In this document: piece by piece, positions 10,352-23,300 of the stretch | How the letters are laid out: each line of letters begins with the position of its first letter | Numbering within the stretch: the first letter of the stretch is position 1 | DNA from: Eudorina sp. 2006-703-Eu-15 | Taxonomy: Eukaryota; Chlorophyta; Chlorophyceae; Chlamydomonadales; Volvocaceae | Assembly (NCBI GenBank): GCA_003117195.1 | Contig: BDSI01000221.1 | Coordinates: 33,501 to 97,500 of the forward strand | Length of the DNA: 64,000 nucleotides | Direction: 5' to 3' | Translations under genes and position numbers: made by a program | Notes under the pieces: model-generated | Databases searched by the model: none | Seen by the model: only the letters and a program-made list of their open reading frames with translations | Told to the model about the DNA's origin: nothing

Positions 10352-13300
10352 TCACCACGGCAGCACCGATCCGTTGCGGTGCCAGAATGTCCCCGATGTC
10401 TCCAGCGACAGCTTGTTTTCGATGATGTCCACCAGGTCTGCGGCGCTCTCCTCCGAACCGATCACGCCGTCCATTCCTGGGTGGGAAGGAAGGGTGGTCA
10501 GGGAGAGCCCGGGGAGGTGAACATTGACTGGTGTGAGTACCGTATGTCGCATGGGACATTGCGGCGCTTGGGTACGTGCGGATTTGAGTAAGTGCGGATA
10601 GGAGGCAATCAGGCGGACTGGAGGGCGATGCCGCAAACAGAGAGAGCGAGAGAGTGAGAGCGGGGCGAGAGCGAGAGCGAGAGATGCGCCACACGGGAGA
10701 CAGACCGTACCGTGGTACTTCTTGGTCATGTCAGTTGCCACGAAACCGGGGTGGAGGATGCCCACCTGACGTGGTGATGTGGAACATAACGTCCCAGGGG
10801 AATCGCAGGCAGGCGGGGAGGCAGGCGGGGAGGCGGTCTGGTGGAAGGCGGGCGGCCTCGATCCGTGGCCACGGGGCGCATGGGAACGGCAACATAGACG
10901 ACGACACATGCACTGGCCGCAGGGTCTGCCCAGGTCCCTTCCTCGCCCTACCATGGATGAGGCGTTGCCCATCCGTTCCCAGAATCCATGCACCAGTTCA
11001 AGTTGTCAGCATGCAACGGATCCAACCCAACGGATCCCACGAAAGAATCCGTTAACAACATTGTAATTCGCAATCCGGCGCCATTGCCTGCCATCAGCTG
11101 ACCCGCTTTCACTAGTGCAACACAACCTGCGCGCCCATCCAGTTTCCAGTGTCGTCACATACCATCCCAGCCCTGCCGCTGCCCCTCCCATCTCCCCGCC
11201 CACCAGGCCATTCACCAGAGAGCATTTCCAGCCACACCCCGCCTACCAACACGCTACAGGCTACCACTACGTCGATTCCCACAGCAAATATGCGACTGTC
11301 GCATGCCAACCGCACGCCGGCGCCACCCCAACCCTCCGCAGCCACCACTGCCACCGTACTCCTCTTACCGCCACCCCCTGAGGCTTCAAATCCACCGCCA
11401 GGTTCACGCCCAACATGTTGACCGCGGCCTTGCTCATCCGGTAGCCGTACTGTACGGCAAGAAAACGTGAGGATGTAGGGGAACCAGTTGGCATCGTGAA
11501 ACCGCGCGGACAGGGGCTGCGCGACAGCTCACATGATTGGTCGTACAAGCAGCTGGTCAGTTCCAATGAGGGGAGTCACATCCTGGGCAAAACAAGCCAC
11601 GGCAACGTCGAGCGACGGAGGGGTCCCCAATTCGAATGAAACAAACTGAAATAAACTGAATGTTTGAAAGGATGCGTGTTACAGGGGATGTAAGCAAAAA
11701 CCCAGCACCAATCCAGCACGGACCTAGCACGACTGGACACAGGGGGCCGCTCGTGCGCTGGCCCCTTAGCCGCACCATTCCGTGCACATGCCAAGCCGAA
11801 GTTGAGCGAAAAGAATGCCCCAACATGTACCCCCCCCCCCTGTGTTCGCACGCGGAAGTGCACACGCGGACTGTGTGCCTGCCCCTGGCGCGGGGGCAGG
11901 CGCGGGCCCCCTACCGAAGACTTCGTGTCTGGCCGGGCTACAAGTTGCGCTGTGTTCCCGCCGTGGCGCAGCTTCTACACGGGCGGCACGCACGCACGCA
12001 CGCACCCACAACGCGCGGTGGTCAACGATTCGGCCCATCTCGTGGGCGCAGGTTGCAAGGACTCCGGCAGTTCAGGTGGGCTACGTGGCGGCCAAATTGA
12101 TTTATGCACTGGGTTGAGGGCCAGCCATGCACATGCCGTACTGGCAGTCTGTGCCGTACTTGCAGCAGTGGCGGGTGCGGCTGCGACGTTGCCTGGCGGC
12201 CCAGCATAGGCGACGATGAGATGTGACACCCCGCGTGCCCATTGTGGGTTGTAATGCTGGCCAAGACAAGGTTTCACTCATTTCGCACACGCACACGTAA
12301 ACGCAGCAGCCGTCCGCATGGACAGTGAAGACGCCACAAATACCCGCCCGGTTGCTGACGTCTTGATCCGGAGCTAGGCCCAGATCAGCTCACCAACGAC
12401 CGTATCTTCAAGCCTCCTGCCCCGGTTTCCTCTGATACATCCTGTCCATCCCGACTTCCTGCCCCGGCTTCTTTGTGTAGCTATCCAATTATCTAGGCCC
12501 CCAGTCCGGAAACCCACTCACGTCTCCGCCGCTGCCGTTGTCCGCAATGGAGCCCATCCTCGAGGTGATGATCGCAACCTGTGCGCGGGATCAGGGTGAT
12601 GTGGCAGCCCGCCGCTCACGCTGCTGGGATGACGACGTGCGGGTGACACATTGGATGGAGAGAGAGAGAGAGAATGGGACCGTTGCAGCCGGGGCAGTCC
12701 CGCCAGGATCATCGTCATGCCCTCAGCTAAAGGATGCGGGCCCCGACCCGCCCCGCCTGCCCACAACGCTGCCGTCCCGCGGCCCCACAGCCAGTCCCAT
12801 CTTCCCAAATCGAGAGAAGTCGCACTCGATCAGAGCGCCCACCGTATGCACCACCAGAAACTCCAGTTCCACGGACCTTGCAGCTTGACTCTGGACTCAC
12901 GGACCTCCACCCCGCCCGAAATCGCGCCCGGCGGGCCTTTCCTAGCCTCATCGCACCTTAGAGCCCCGGCCCAGGGAGTCCTTGGCCGCCAGGTAGGTTC
13001 GCAGGGGCCCCAGGGAGTTGACCTCGAACTGCAAGTTCAGACATGAGTCCTACGGGTTGGAGACCGCCAGGCACCTCCTAGATAGTACGGCGCGGGACAG
13101 ATCATACGGCATGAGCTGGCATGCGACGTAATTGTAGACGTGAAGTGTGCCCCTGACCCCCCACGCGAAAGGAGAGCGCTGACGAGCATTGGCAGTCGCT
13201 CGTCCTGCGTGCCGCCGTCTGGATCGTGCCGTATGCGGGGAATGATGCTCCCCAGAAGCGCCAGCACTAGCCCAGCCCCCTAATGCATACTTCCGCCATA

Positions 13301-13830
13301 AAGTACCTGCGCCCGAATGTTGTCTAGGTCCAGGTCAGCCAGGGAATCTTCCAAGAGGACGCCGGCGTTGCACACCAGTACATCCAACTTTTGGCCCTTG
13401 AGCGCGGCCGTTAGAGGTGCGCAGCCACCATCAAGGCCCACATCAACATCTGAACGCAATAACAGGATATGCATGGCAGTTCACGTATGTGTCGGGGCAT
13501 TTGGTAAGCTTTAAAGTCCGCCACACGTTGATGTCAACGGCACCCAGCCGGCTGGGTACGGAGGAACGGTTTGAAAACAGGCTTCAGATTTTAAATTCGA
13601 ATAAACTTACTGTTTACGATGTGCACATCCAGTGCATCAAGCTCCTGGCTTGACTTCCGGCAGGACGCAAAGACCTGGTAACCTTTCGCTTTGAATTTAG
13701 CGCAAAGCTGCAGACGTGCAAGAGATCAGTGATCCGAAAGAGTACAAACCGTAATCAGCAGCGTGTGCAAAATGCTTACTGACAGGCCGATGCCTCGATT
13801 AGCGCCAGTTACAACCGCAACTGGGGCCAT
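10352..13830 (-). CDS. Short-chain dehydrogenase/reductase (C-factor/sniffer-like)
   Basis: Eight exons join to 226 aa with consistent phases: 13780-13830, 13611-13707, 13307-13449, 12957-13028, 12522-12578, 11369-11449, 10711-10765, 10352-10476. The Rossmann cofactor motif TGANRGIG lies at residues 8-15, NAG at 77-79, and the catalytic Ser at about 127 in IITSRMGS. The YxxxK pair is Tyr143/Lys147 (YGYRMSK). After it come HPGFVATDM and the C-terminal WHRNGSVLPW. These are the classical SDR landmarks, and the short length and the ending fit the C-factor/sniffer carbonyl-reductase-like group, which uses NAD(P)(H). The substrate cannot be inferred. No targeting peptide is apparent, so it is probably cytosolic. 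ATG 13828-13830 directly precedes the Rossmann strand, which fixes the start. Confidence 0.93.
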
Positions 13831-15202
13831 GATGAAGTGACACTGATGAAAGGAATTTAAGATGAGGTTCCAAGCATTGACTTATCTTGTCCTGTCTCTG
13901 ATGTTCACACGGGAAGGTGGTGCCTGTACGGCGCTGTACGCGACCACTCACCACGACGTACCCACTTGATCTCCATGACAATGCGAATGGCTGACGTGCC
14001 ATTGCAAAGCGTAAACCCCTAATGTAGGGTGACCGTTTCTAAACGTGCCGGCGTGGGTCACAGCAGTGCCTACGTAGATAGGTTGGGTTCATCACCGGCC
14101 TTCACCGGTTTCGTCGTGGCTTGCGGGCCAAGTGTTACACAAGACCCATGTACGCATTTCAGTCATAACGGTGGGCACATTTGTGCCACTGGTGATCAAC
14201 ATGCATGTGCTCAAGGACTCCAGTGCGATGTGAGGCATGCTTGCTTGCGTCAGGGTGCGTGCGTCGTCTGTGCCTCCTACCTTCGCCTCTCATCTAGAGC
14301 TGCATCTGGCTTCACGACTGACCTCATCTATAAGATTAGGTATGACTGCGTGTCGCGACTACTGGGCGGCGGGGTAGGTCCATGATCGGGTGCATCACTG
14401 GACTGGGTGCATGAACGTGGTTCAGCATTCGCCGTTATCATTTCCCCGAGTGTAGAACGATGTGCAGTACATCCAAGAATCACCATTTGGTGGACGGAAA
14501 GACCGGCAACATCCGGTAAGCCTTTGCGTTTCACCGTACAAACTCTGAGTCGCCCGGTCCATTCTGATCGATACCCGAGAATTACCACCCTACGCACGCA
14601 CTGTGCGGACGGAGGGTCGCCGGTAGTAATTATTATACATTACGGATTTTACAGCGGACCCCGCGGGTAATATTCAAGGTAGGTGGAACTACTCGATCGC
14701 CAAACTGCGATGAGTACTGAGCGCTTGCTGACGCCCTTGCTTACTTCCCCCGACACGTTGACTTCCCCCGACACGGCACGCGGGACTTCAGATCATTTTG
14801 TTGGCGAACGAAAACCGATGGCTTTTGCACTTCTTGAGAAGACCGTGCGCGCGTCACCCCTGCTGGATAACGGGCGCACCGCCTCCATCCCCCGGCGGAC
14901 GTCCGTAACGAATCGACCCAGCGGGTAGGGAAACCATACCCGTACGTAGCCCTGACGGGCACGACGACGTGCGAACCTTCAGCGGCAACAAAGGGGACGT
15001 AGGGCAAGCTAAGTAAGCCTTTCGTTGTCCAGACTCGCTCGCTCCCCGGTGCGTGTGTGCGTGGCAGCGCCGTGAAGCAAGCTAGCTATCGAAGGGTTTT
15101 TTTAATAATAGCTATCTAATGAGTCTCACCAACACTGGCCGCTTATTAATCTACGTAAGTTAGGGTGTGCCCAGCAAAACATTGTAATTATTCTCACTAT
15201 TG
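13831..15202. other. Intergenic, no gene recognised
   Basis: This holds the upstream region of the SDR gene. A plus-strand Cys-rich open frame at 14029-14385 was inspected but shows no known domain and no splice partners. A GTTACA-like / TTACAGCGGACCCC motif at about 14649 resembles the LINE 3' end seen at 15207. Confidence 0.35.
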
Positions 15203-15770
15203 AATGAACGTCACAGCGGACCCCGAAAAGGGATCAACGGTATACATCAGTGCGCCCCAGAAGGCCCCACCGACAGTAAGACACCTCCGCACCGCAACGC
15301 CGCGGATAAAAACCACAGAGGGGCATAAACTCACCCAGGCAGCCACCGAAGCAAGCAGAGGCGCACAGCGGGGCATCACTACCAACGGATCGATACGCAC
15401 ATCAACGGGCGGGATCCCCAGCCAAGCACGGGGAAGGTCACCCACACACGCAGGCACCCCATTACCCAGCCAGCTAGCTACCACCACTCCTGGAGCACAC
15501 AGCGCTGCCCCCTGCACCGCAGCAAGGCGGACCCGTAGCAATAACAGAGGACGGGGCGCCCGTGCCTCAGCTCTCACCAGGAGCGGGCCCTGCACACCGC
15601 GCGCAAGATTCCCCCCGACACTCTCAAAAAGAAGGGTTGAATGGCCCCACCGAGCGAGGTCCACCCACGCACGCCGCGGGAGGGCAAACTGGGCAAATCC
15701 ATGAAGGCGCCCCCAGACGTCGGCGATCGCGCCGCTCCCCCTGCTCTGCCAACTCCTGCCCCCTGTGATA
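15203..15770 (-). pseudogene. LINE 3'-end fragment (same lineage as the 54.8-56.8 kb copy)
   Basis: Minus-strand sequence at about 15540-15740 matches 54840-54990 closely at both DNA level (CCCCCCGACACT.. AAGAA, CAAACTGGGCAAA) and translated level. The 3' terminus is GGGTCCGCTGTGACGTTCATTCA-like, with a TTCA-rich end. The same terminus recurs at 47171. Frames are broken. It is a 5'-truncated, dead copy. Confidence 0.6.
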
Positions 15771-18700
15771 TGTAGGTATGTATGGATATGTTTGTACCTG
15801 AATTTACGGGGCCACCTTTACTATTTTTGTATCTGGTTTTTACGGAACCCCTTTCACTTATAGTACATCGCGGAGTGCCGGGAATATGTTGAGTAATTGC
15901 TGAATCTTAGAGGCCGGCCTTGCTCGCCTGTAACGAAGGGCCGCCCCGGCCGCCTGTTTAGGTTTCGGCGATTCATCAACCGTTCCCAACCGCCATGCAT
16001 ACAAGTCGTTAGTTTGCCTCCGCACAATGACGTATATAATATATCATGTGCTATTCGTTCCAGAGACATGATTGCATTCCTTGGGCTTCGCTGATATCGC
16101 CAGTTTTGCAGTACAAGGAAGCAACGCGGAAGCGACGGCGGGCTGGCATATGTTTCAGGCACGTTTCGGAAGGATTTGGTCTATTAATGTGAAGATGTTG
16201 ATTGTGAGTTGTTTATTCTGTTTTTATATATGCATTTTCCAAATTTTTACTTATATTCCATAAGCATGGCAGCCCCGTCAGTCCAACTGATTAGTAATGC
16301 ACCAATCCACGAAGAATTACGATGGTGTGGTAGCCGTACGTAATAATCGCAATTCTACGAACCACATACGGTATCCTAACGCGTGTTAAGGTTTGATCAT
16401 TATCATCCTGTCAGTGCATCAATTCGTAATTCTTATGATTATTCCAGGTGAAATTTTTTGTCTGCCATTTGATTGTACGGCATGCATGCATTTGCTAGCA
16501 TTTGTTTCTACGAGGCCCTTATTTGCGAACAGGTCACGCATGTCATACAAATATCTTGAAAATATCACATAATTTAAATATAAATTACGCATTATCGCGG
16601 TGCGTTGTTCTGACAAGGACGTGAAGGACTGGATGGTACTCGTGGGCTTTGGGTTTGTGCACAGGAATTTGGAATGGATACCTCAAAGCTTGAAATAAAG
16701 GAACTGCAGTTTATCGTGTAAGCATGTAAGGGCCCGCCGGCTATCAGCAGTCTCGGGATCGCTCGATCGACTGACGGAGGCTATGGCTGGATTCGCGCCA
16801 ACTTGCAGCGACATATATAAATAAACTAAAACTGCCAACCCCAAGCTGGAAATTGGTGCTGAAGTTTATGTCAAGGTGGATGCTCTCTTTGGCAGTCATC
16901 GCCTTGTTACCAAAGGCCGGTCATATGTCTACGGTAGAAGCGTTCGGCAACTGATTGTCGACTAAAACAAAAACAAATATTGTGTCAGACTGGACTGGAC
17001 TTGTTCACAGGGTGCTGATGTTGTGGGCGCTCTGGCGCTCTCCGAAAGGCACCGATCGGCCTAACTGTCATTGCTTGGCTTGCATTGGCTTGGGCGACGC
17101 GCCTACACTTGTGGTAAAAGATAAAATTATTTATTTCATTCCATGCTTCTGCTGGTCTCGTTCCTCTCGCCCTTGCGTTGTTAGTGTGCACATTCAACAA
17201 GGTCCTTCTTGCTTTTTTGCCCCGCTTTACCAATGCAATCTAGTCTGTCGTTATAATATTCTGTCTGCGATCGGTTCTTGTATCGGGCCTGGTATCCGTT
17301 CTAGGATTCCGACCTTGTCTTATCCGCTCTCGTATCTGGATGGCCCTTTCGGCTCCTTTCCACTACTCGATCGGACTACTGGCATCCTAATAATTGCATG
17401 ACTGCGCTTCTCAACTGCTGCTGGTTCTGTGGTCGAAGGGGGCGGGGCCCCGCTTCTCAAAATGCAATGCGTTCTGATGAGTATGCAGACAAAGGCCGAC
17501 ATCCCGTGCCGCGGGTTTACCCATCTGCGCCTGTCATCATAGCGTATCGGCCAGCAGCCTGTTGGACCCCGTAATACGTGTAGTCCTTCACTTCCTGCGT
17601 GTATCCGCACCAGTAATAGGACCCAAGTAAAGCTCGCACGTGCGTCGTACCGTCGTACAAGCATGCACGTCCTCGTACCTGCACCGGCCCCCCGCCCCAG
17701 GGGGACGTTCGTTGTCGCGCCTCGCCGCCCGGATCTCCCGGCGCGGCCCATAACTTGATGTGATTCTCTGGGCCGGCTACCGCTCCTGTAAGTAGCTCGT
17801 TGCGCCTGTTTGTCCTGCAAGCGAGAAGCTTGTTTGCTGCCCCATTCGTTGTAACACTGCACCTTAACTGCAACACTGATGCGGGTCCGTCCTCGACGCT
17901 CGACCCCGCCTGTTGCGTCGGTCCCAAGCCAGGACACCGTACGTAGATTCTGCAGGTCCTGCCAGTCAACACACAGCTTCATCATTACGCGCGTGTACCG
18001 TATGTGTGTCCGCTGCATGCCACCTACCGCGCACGTCGCCTCTGCCCTCGTAGATTGCTTGGTTGTGTATGTGATGCCGGCGTTTGCTTGCTTGCCCGGC
18101 CTATCATTTCATTTGCAAGGCAGTAAGTAAGGAAGTAAGGGAACAAGCAACCTGCCGGGCCATCGCACGCCGGCAATCCACCAGCAGCAGCCCTTCAGGG
18201 CTCTCACACACACACACACACTCAGCTTTTCTCCTTGATAACACACACACACACACCAACACACCCCTCGGGCGGGTTGCATTCCTAAACACACACACCT
18301 CTGTCGACACATCGCTTCTCCCTCGTGGCGGCTCAATTTCCTTTTGCATCGGGACGCGCACGTGTGTACGGACCGATGATGACCGATGATCGAAACGGAC
18401 CCGACCACCGTTTCACCCTGACAGACCTGTACCCCGACAGACACACAAACAACGTCGCCATCGCCTATATACCGGTAGCTAGGTCCGTGAGGCGGTCAGC
18501 TCAGTGAGTCCGTGATGCCGATCTGCTGCGCCTGCCCCTGCCCGCCCCTGACCAAACTACAGATGAACAGTAGCTGAACAGTATTTTTTGTAACCGTTGC
18601 AAGGTAGACCCGTATCCAGACAGGGTGTTCCAACGGGCCCAGTTAGCTCGTAGGCCCAGTAATGCTTGATTGCTGGAAGTACCGTAAGGCGTCTCTCCAT

Positions 18701-18972
18701 CCCACCTGACTGACCGACCGACCGACCGACAGACAGACCGCACGTCAGTCAACTATAAATCTCGATCTAGCTAGGACGGCAGCGCACAGCGGCAATCCCC
18801 TGCCCTGCCGCTGGACAGCGTAGCTACCTTACGTATGTAACCCTAAATACCCTCCTGATCCTGCAACCGTTGGTTACAGCATGGTGTTAGGCTGGACCTT
18901 GAGGGGCTACCCGACATCCTACGGCGGGTCTACATCCTGCTTCGTTCCATCCATCCGCACAGCGCATGTCGA
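15771..18972. other. Intergenic, AT-richer, retroelement scraps
   Basis: No complete gene was recognised. A plus-strand frame at about 16826-16965 reads LEIGAEVYVKVDALF and then RLVTKGRSYVYG before a stop. This could be the end of a transposon polyprotein, but I cannot place it. (AC)n stretches at 18206-18296 enclose two motifs found beside other AC tracts in this window (TTTTCTCCTTGATAAC and CGGGTTGCATTCCTAAACAC). A degenerate copy of the 2.5-kb-locus repeat terminus lies at 18589-18655. Confidence 0.4.
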
Positions 18973-19090
18973 TCGTCTGTGGGTTTGCTTGCTACAGCCA
19001 CCCCAGGTCGTCTGTGGGTTTGCTTGCTACAGCCACCCCAGGACGTCTGCGGGTTTGCTTGCTACAGCCACCCCAGGTCGTCTGTGGGTC
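18973..19090. repeat. 35-bp minisatellite, about 3.3 copies
   Basis: Three near-identical head-to-tail copies plus a partial one of a 35-bp unit containing GTGGGTTTGCTTGCTACAGC and CACCCCAGG. Only two or three positions vary between copies. It is intergenic. Confidence 0.85.
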
Positions 19091-20374
19091 CGACCCTGGG
19101 CGGTCGATCCGCACACGCCGTCTCCGGGCTTGCTACGGCCTATTGCGGACCACAGACTTCGAAAATTGTGGTGACGGTGCGCCGACGCCGCTCTATTCGC
19201 GTGAAATCCCACATCCATCCCCACCCCGCGAAAAAATATTTACCTACTTGCGTCATAAGGATTGTATCACGGCAATTCAAGTGCGACTGTCTTCCCCTGA
19301 TCCACCGCCAATCAACCAGCCGTCGTCCTACCTGCTCTATGCACTGTAACAGCAATAAGTGTTCGGCCATTGTGACTGTTGCTCGTTTGAGTTCCTATCG
19401 AGGCCCATCCTGCGGCCAACGTCATTGGTATCGCTCGAGACCGATTCGTCTAAGAAGTCAAGGACAGGCGTCGGCCTCGGAAATGCAAGAGGCAGTCCCG
19501 AACCCTCCCAGGACCCTCAACCTCACCCGCTGCGGCGCTCCGCGTAGCCAAGCGAACGCACCATTTCGACCGCGGGACAAGACCGCAGAGCAAGCAAGCC
19601 CTGTCGCCGTCCGCAACCGCCTCTGCGAGCCCCCAATTGCATCTTTTCAACGCTTGAATTAAAACACATCGTCTGCGGGGTGATGGACCGGCCCCGCGCC
19701 GCGCATTCAGGACGTCCCGCCCGGCCCCCCCCCTCCCCCGCCGCTTCGACGACGTGATATGTGCCCGGAACCTCCCCCCGTAACGACCCTTCCCCAGCGC
19801 AGGTAACTGCCCTCTGCAGTATGCAAGCAAGCGGTACACATCCGTGTTGCCGTAGCGGAAAATACATCCGTGATTGCCGTATGTAGTGCTGACCGCAACG
19901 GACCGCCGCGTGCGTTCGTGCGTGGGCCCAGAAACGGTAGTTTCAGGTCGGCGACCGACTGCTGCCAGCTACTGCCCCCATGCCTATCTAGGCTACATTC
20001 GGTACCACGTCTTGCGTCACGTCTGGACGATGTCGACTTCCCCCTTTTTAATCCCCCTACTCACACCACAACCACCAGCACAAACACCTTCCCAACGGCA
20101 CCTCAACTGCAAGCGACCGTTCCTATTTTGACCGTACCTATTTTGACCGCACCCAAACGAGTAATCCACACACGCATACACCTCCCCCAAAGTATCCGGG
20201 CCTGGGCAAATGTGGGTGGGCTTCTCATTACACACACACACACACACGCACACACCTGCGGGTTTCTTATTAAACACACACGCCTGCTGTCCGGGCGGGT
20301 TGCTCACCAACCACATGCGCGCCTTTCCGATCAATTTCCGTCTGCCTCCTTCCCCCTTAAGCTTTGGCGGGTCC
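19091..20374. other. Intergenic and 3' region of the 981-aa gene
   Basis: No gene was recognised. (AC)n patches at 20229-20280 flank a short GCGGGTTTCTTATTAAAC block, a degenerate version of a motif found beside other AC tracts. Confidence 0.4.
20228..20232 (-). terminator. Candidate poly(A) signal of the 981-aa gene
   Basis: TGTAA on the minus strand lies about 143 nt past the stop codon at 20375-20377. It is embedded at the edge of a (AC)n run. Confidence 0.4.
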
Positions 20375-23300
20375 CTAGGATGCCGAGTCCCCCTCCGGCG
20401 ACGCGGGCTTCCCCTCCTCCATGATCGCATCCGTCGAGCCCGCGGGCCCCTCCTTCCCTGGAGCCTGCTGCGCCTTCGTCCCCCGCTCGCCGCCGCCCCC
20501 GGCCTTCTCGTCCTTCTTCTCCACCTCCGCCTTGGCCTCCTGCGGCTGCTTTTGTTCCCCCTCGCCCTTTACCTCCGTTGGCTTTTGCTGGGGTTGTGCA
20601 GACTCGAGAGCTTCCGCCGAGGTCCCCGCTGACGCCGCCGGTACGGCGTCCTCCATCGGCGTGTCGTTCACGCCCGCTGCTGCTGGCGGCGCCGCTGGTG
20701 ACTTGCTGGCGGCGGCAGGGGCAGCCGGACCCGGCCCGGACCCCGCCCCATCACCTTGCTTCGCCCCGACAGTGGACGGCGCGGCAGCGGCGGCAGCCGT
20801 CGGAGGATTGGCTGCCGGCGCAGCCGGCGGCGCCGCTGCCACAGTCATCGCCATCGGCGGGTGTGACGGCATCCCCCCAAGGACAGGACCGGCGGCGCCG
20901 AAAGTGACGGCGCCGGGCGACGACGCCAGAGCTCCAGGCGGGAGGGCCATGAGCGCCAGCGCCGCCGCCGCCGGCGTCGCAATCGCCGTCGGCGGCGCCG
21001 GCCGGCCTGCGAGCGAGTCCATGATGCCTTTGACGGCAACCGCGAGGTCCGGCCCCTTGACGCTCGTACACACAAGCTGGATGGCCTGCGCCTCCGCCGC
21101 CGTCAGCCCCGGTCCCGTAAGGCCCAGCGCGCTGACGTCAGGCGCCAGCGGGAGCGCCAGGTGCTGTACGAGCGTGGACGCCAACATCGCGGCGCTCTGC
21201 AGCTGCGCATCAGAGATGGCGCCGCCGCCGCCGCCTGCGGCGGCGGCGGCGACGGCGGACGTTGCCGTGGTCGGCGCCGCGAGCCCGCCGCCCGCAGCGG
21301 CAGCACCGGGTACCGTACCTGCCGACGGCGCAACCGCTCGGGCGCCGTTTGCCGTACTTCCTCGCGTCGCCGCCACCGCCGCAGCCGCCTGCGCTGCACG
21401 TGTCGGAAGCCGGATCGTCATGCTGCCCGCTCGTCCAGCCGCCGCCGTACCAGGGTGAGAACCCTGCTGCTTGCCGGCGTCGCCGGCTGCTACTGCCGCC
21501 GCCGCCGCCGCCGGCTGCTCCGCCTTGCGCGCCACCGCCCCTAAACCGAGCTGCTGTATGAGCGTCAGTGCCGCTTGCCTGCTCTGGTCTATATGGCTTG
21601 TCGCCCCCGCATTGCCCGTGCCGTTCGCGGCCGTCGCCGCCGCCGGCACCGCAGTGCCGTCAGTCCCGGTCGCCGCCGGCGCCGCCGCGGCTGCCGCCGC
21701 CTGCTCCTGCCGGGATCTCTCCCGCTCCCGTTGCCGTTCCCGCTCCCTCTCCCGATCTCTCTCCCGTCGCTGCTCCTGCTTGACGCTGACGCTGCCGTTG
21801 GCGCCCGGCGTGCCGCCTCGACTTGCGGCGCCACCTCCGGCCGCCGCCGCCGCCGCCGCTGCCGCAGCCGCCGCCGCGGCCGCTCGTCGCTGCTGCTGCG
21901 TGAGCGGCTTGTCGGCCGGCAGCGCGATCGAGGTACTGACCCCGAGGAGGTCCTTGACGCAGCTGAGAACGTCCAAGACGGTCGGAGGCGCGAGGCCCCC
22001 TTGACGAGGCCCCATCTTCAGGAAGCCGCCTGAGGGTGGGTTGGGTGGAGCAAGGGTTTTCAGGGTACGCGGTTACTGCGGGTTACTTCAGAGTTACATC
22101 TCGAATCACGTCGACGGGTGGGAAATAACCGCTCCCCAGAGTACAGCCCACGAGGCCAAGTTGAAGGCGTCGGGTAAACCGACTCATAATGGATAATGCT
22201 GGCTGGGGTACCCAATCGTATCGGTGCCCAGAACGATAACACAAAAAGACGGCCACAGATAATGCGATGGAGGCGGCGTCACTTCGCAGCAGGATAGACA
22301 CAACAGTCGCTGTCAGCCCGCCATTGGTTTGGTTCTTAAGGCAACTACCCTAGCCGCCCGAACCGCCCCAAACAAGATACAGATTGGATCCCTTTGGCCC
22401 GCTGCTCTGCCCGGCATCTCATCAAGGACGCCCCTGCAAGTCACCGACAACCCTGCAAGGCAAGGACGCCCCTGCAGGGCAAGGACGTCCCTGCCAGGCA
22501 AGGGCCCCGCGGCACCCCGCGCACCTACGGCCTTGAAGCTGTGCCTCCACTTCTTGGCGCTGCTCTGCGCCACCGACGCCTCGAACTGGGCGGGTGTGGT
22601 GGGTACCAGCGCGCCGTTCTCCCCCTCGTACACCACCTTGGGGCAGATGTTGCCGTTGACGTCCACCTGGCCGAGGACAAGGACAAGGACAGGCGGGCGC
22701 GAGCGCGGGAGGGGGGGCGAGCGCGGGGACGGGCGGGGGGTTGCGGGACGCGCTCAACACCAACAGCAGGGCATGCATGGCACGGTGACGACGACGACGA
22801 CGACAACAACAAGGGCCGTGTCAGGTGTCGTGGTACGGTTCCAGACCCGATCCAGACCCGATCCAAATTCCCGACCTCCGAGACCTCTGCGCCACTCGTC
22901 AAAACGCGGAGACGGCCTCCCCAGCGATATCAACTGGATGGCAGCGATACAGTTAACTAGCGCGATACAGTAAACTAGCGCGATACAGTAAACGCGATCA
23001 TCATGTGGGCCGTACCTCGTACGACATCCAGCCACGGGACTTGTCGCATGTGATGATGACGTACACAACGGGTCCCGACGGCTTGCCGTACGTCGCCGAC
23101 GCGGGGTCCAGTACGGTACGGAAGTGCGCCTTCACCTCCGTGAGCGTTGCCAGCTGCATTCCCGCGGCGGTGCCAGAACCGTCCTGTCGCGCAAAGCCTG
23201 CGGGTTGTACATCAAATCCAACGCGCACCGGAAATGGCGTTGTGTTGTGTTGGGTTGTGTTGGGTTGGGTTGTCCATGCAGTAGATACCTGGACCTGGCC

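Noticed and set aside
10654..12209. Several 95-150-aa open frames on both strands
   Set aside because: They overlap the introns of the SDR gene and show no domains.
14029..14385. Cys-rich 118-aa plus-strand frame
   Set aside because: No recognisable family, no splice context, and similar Cys-rich frames arise by chance in this composition.
20421..21458. Plus-strand 345-aa open frame
   Set aside because: It is the complement of the last exon of the 981-aa gene; Ala/Gly-rich GC sequence keeps both strands open.
23250..23275. Telomere repeat
   Set aside because: GTTGGGTTGTGTTGGGTT is a short irregular run, not the TTTTAGGG/TTTAGGG arrays of green algae.
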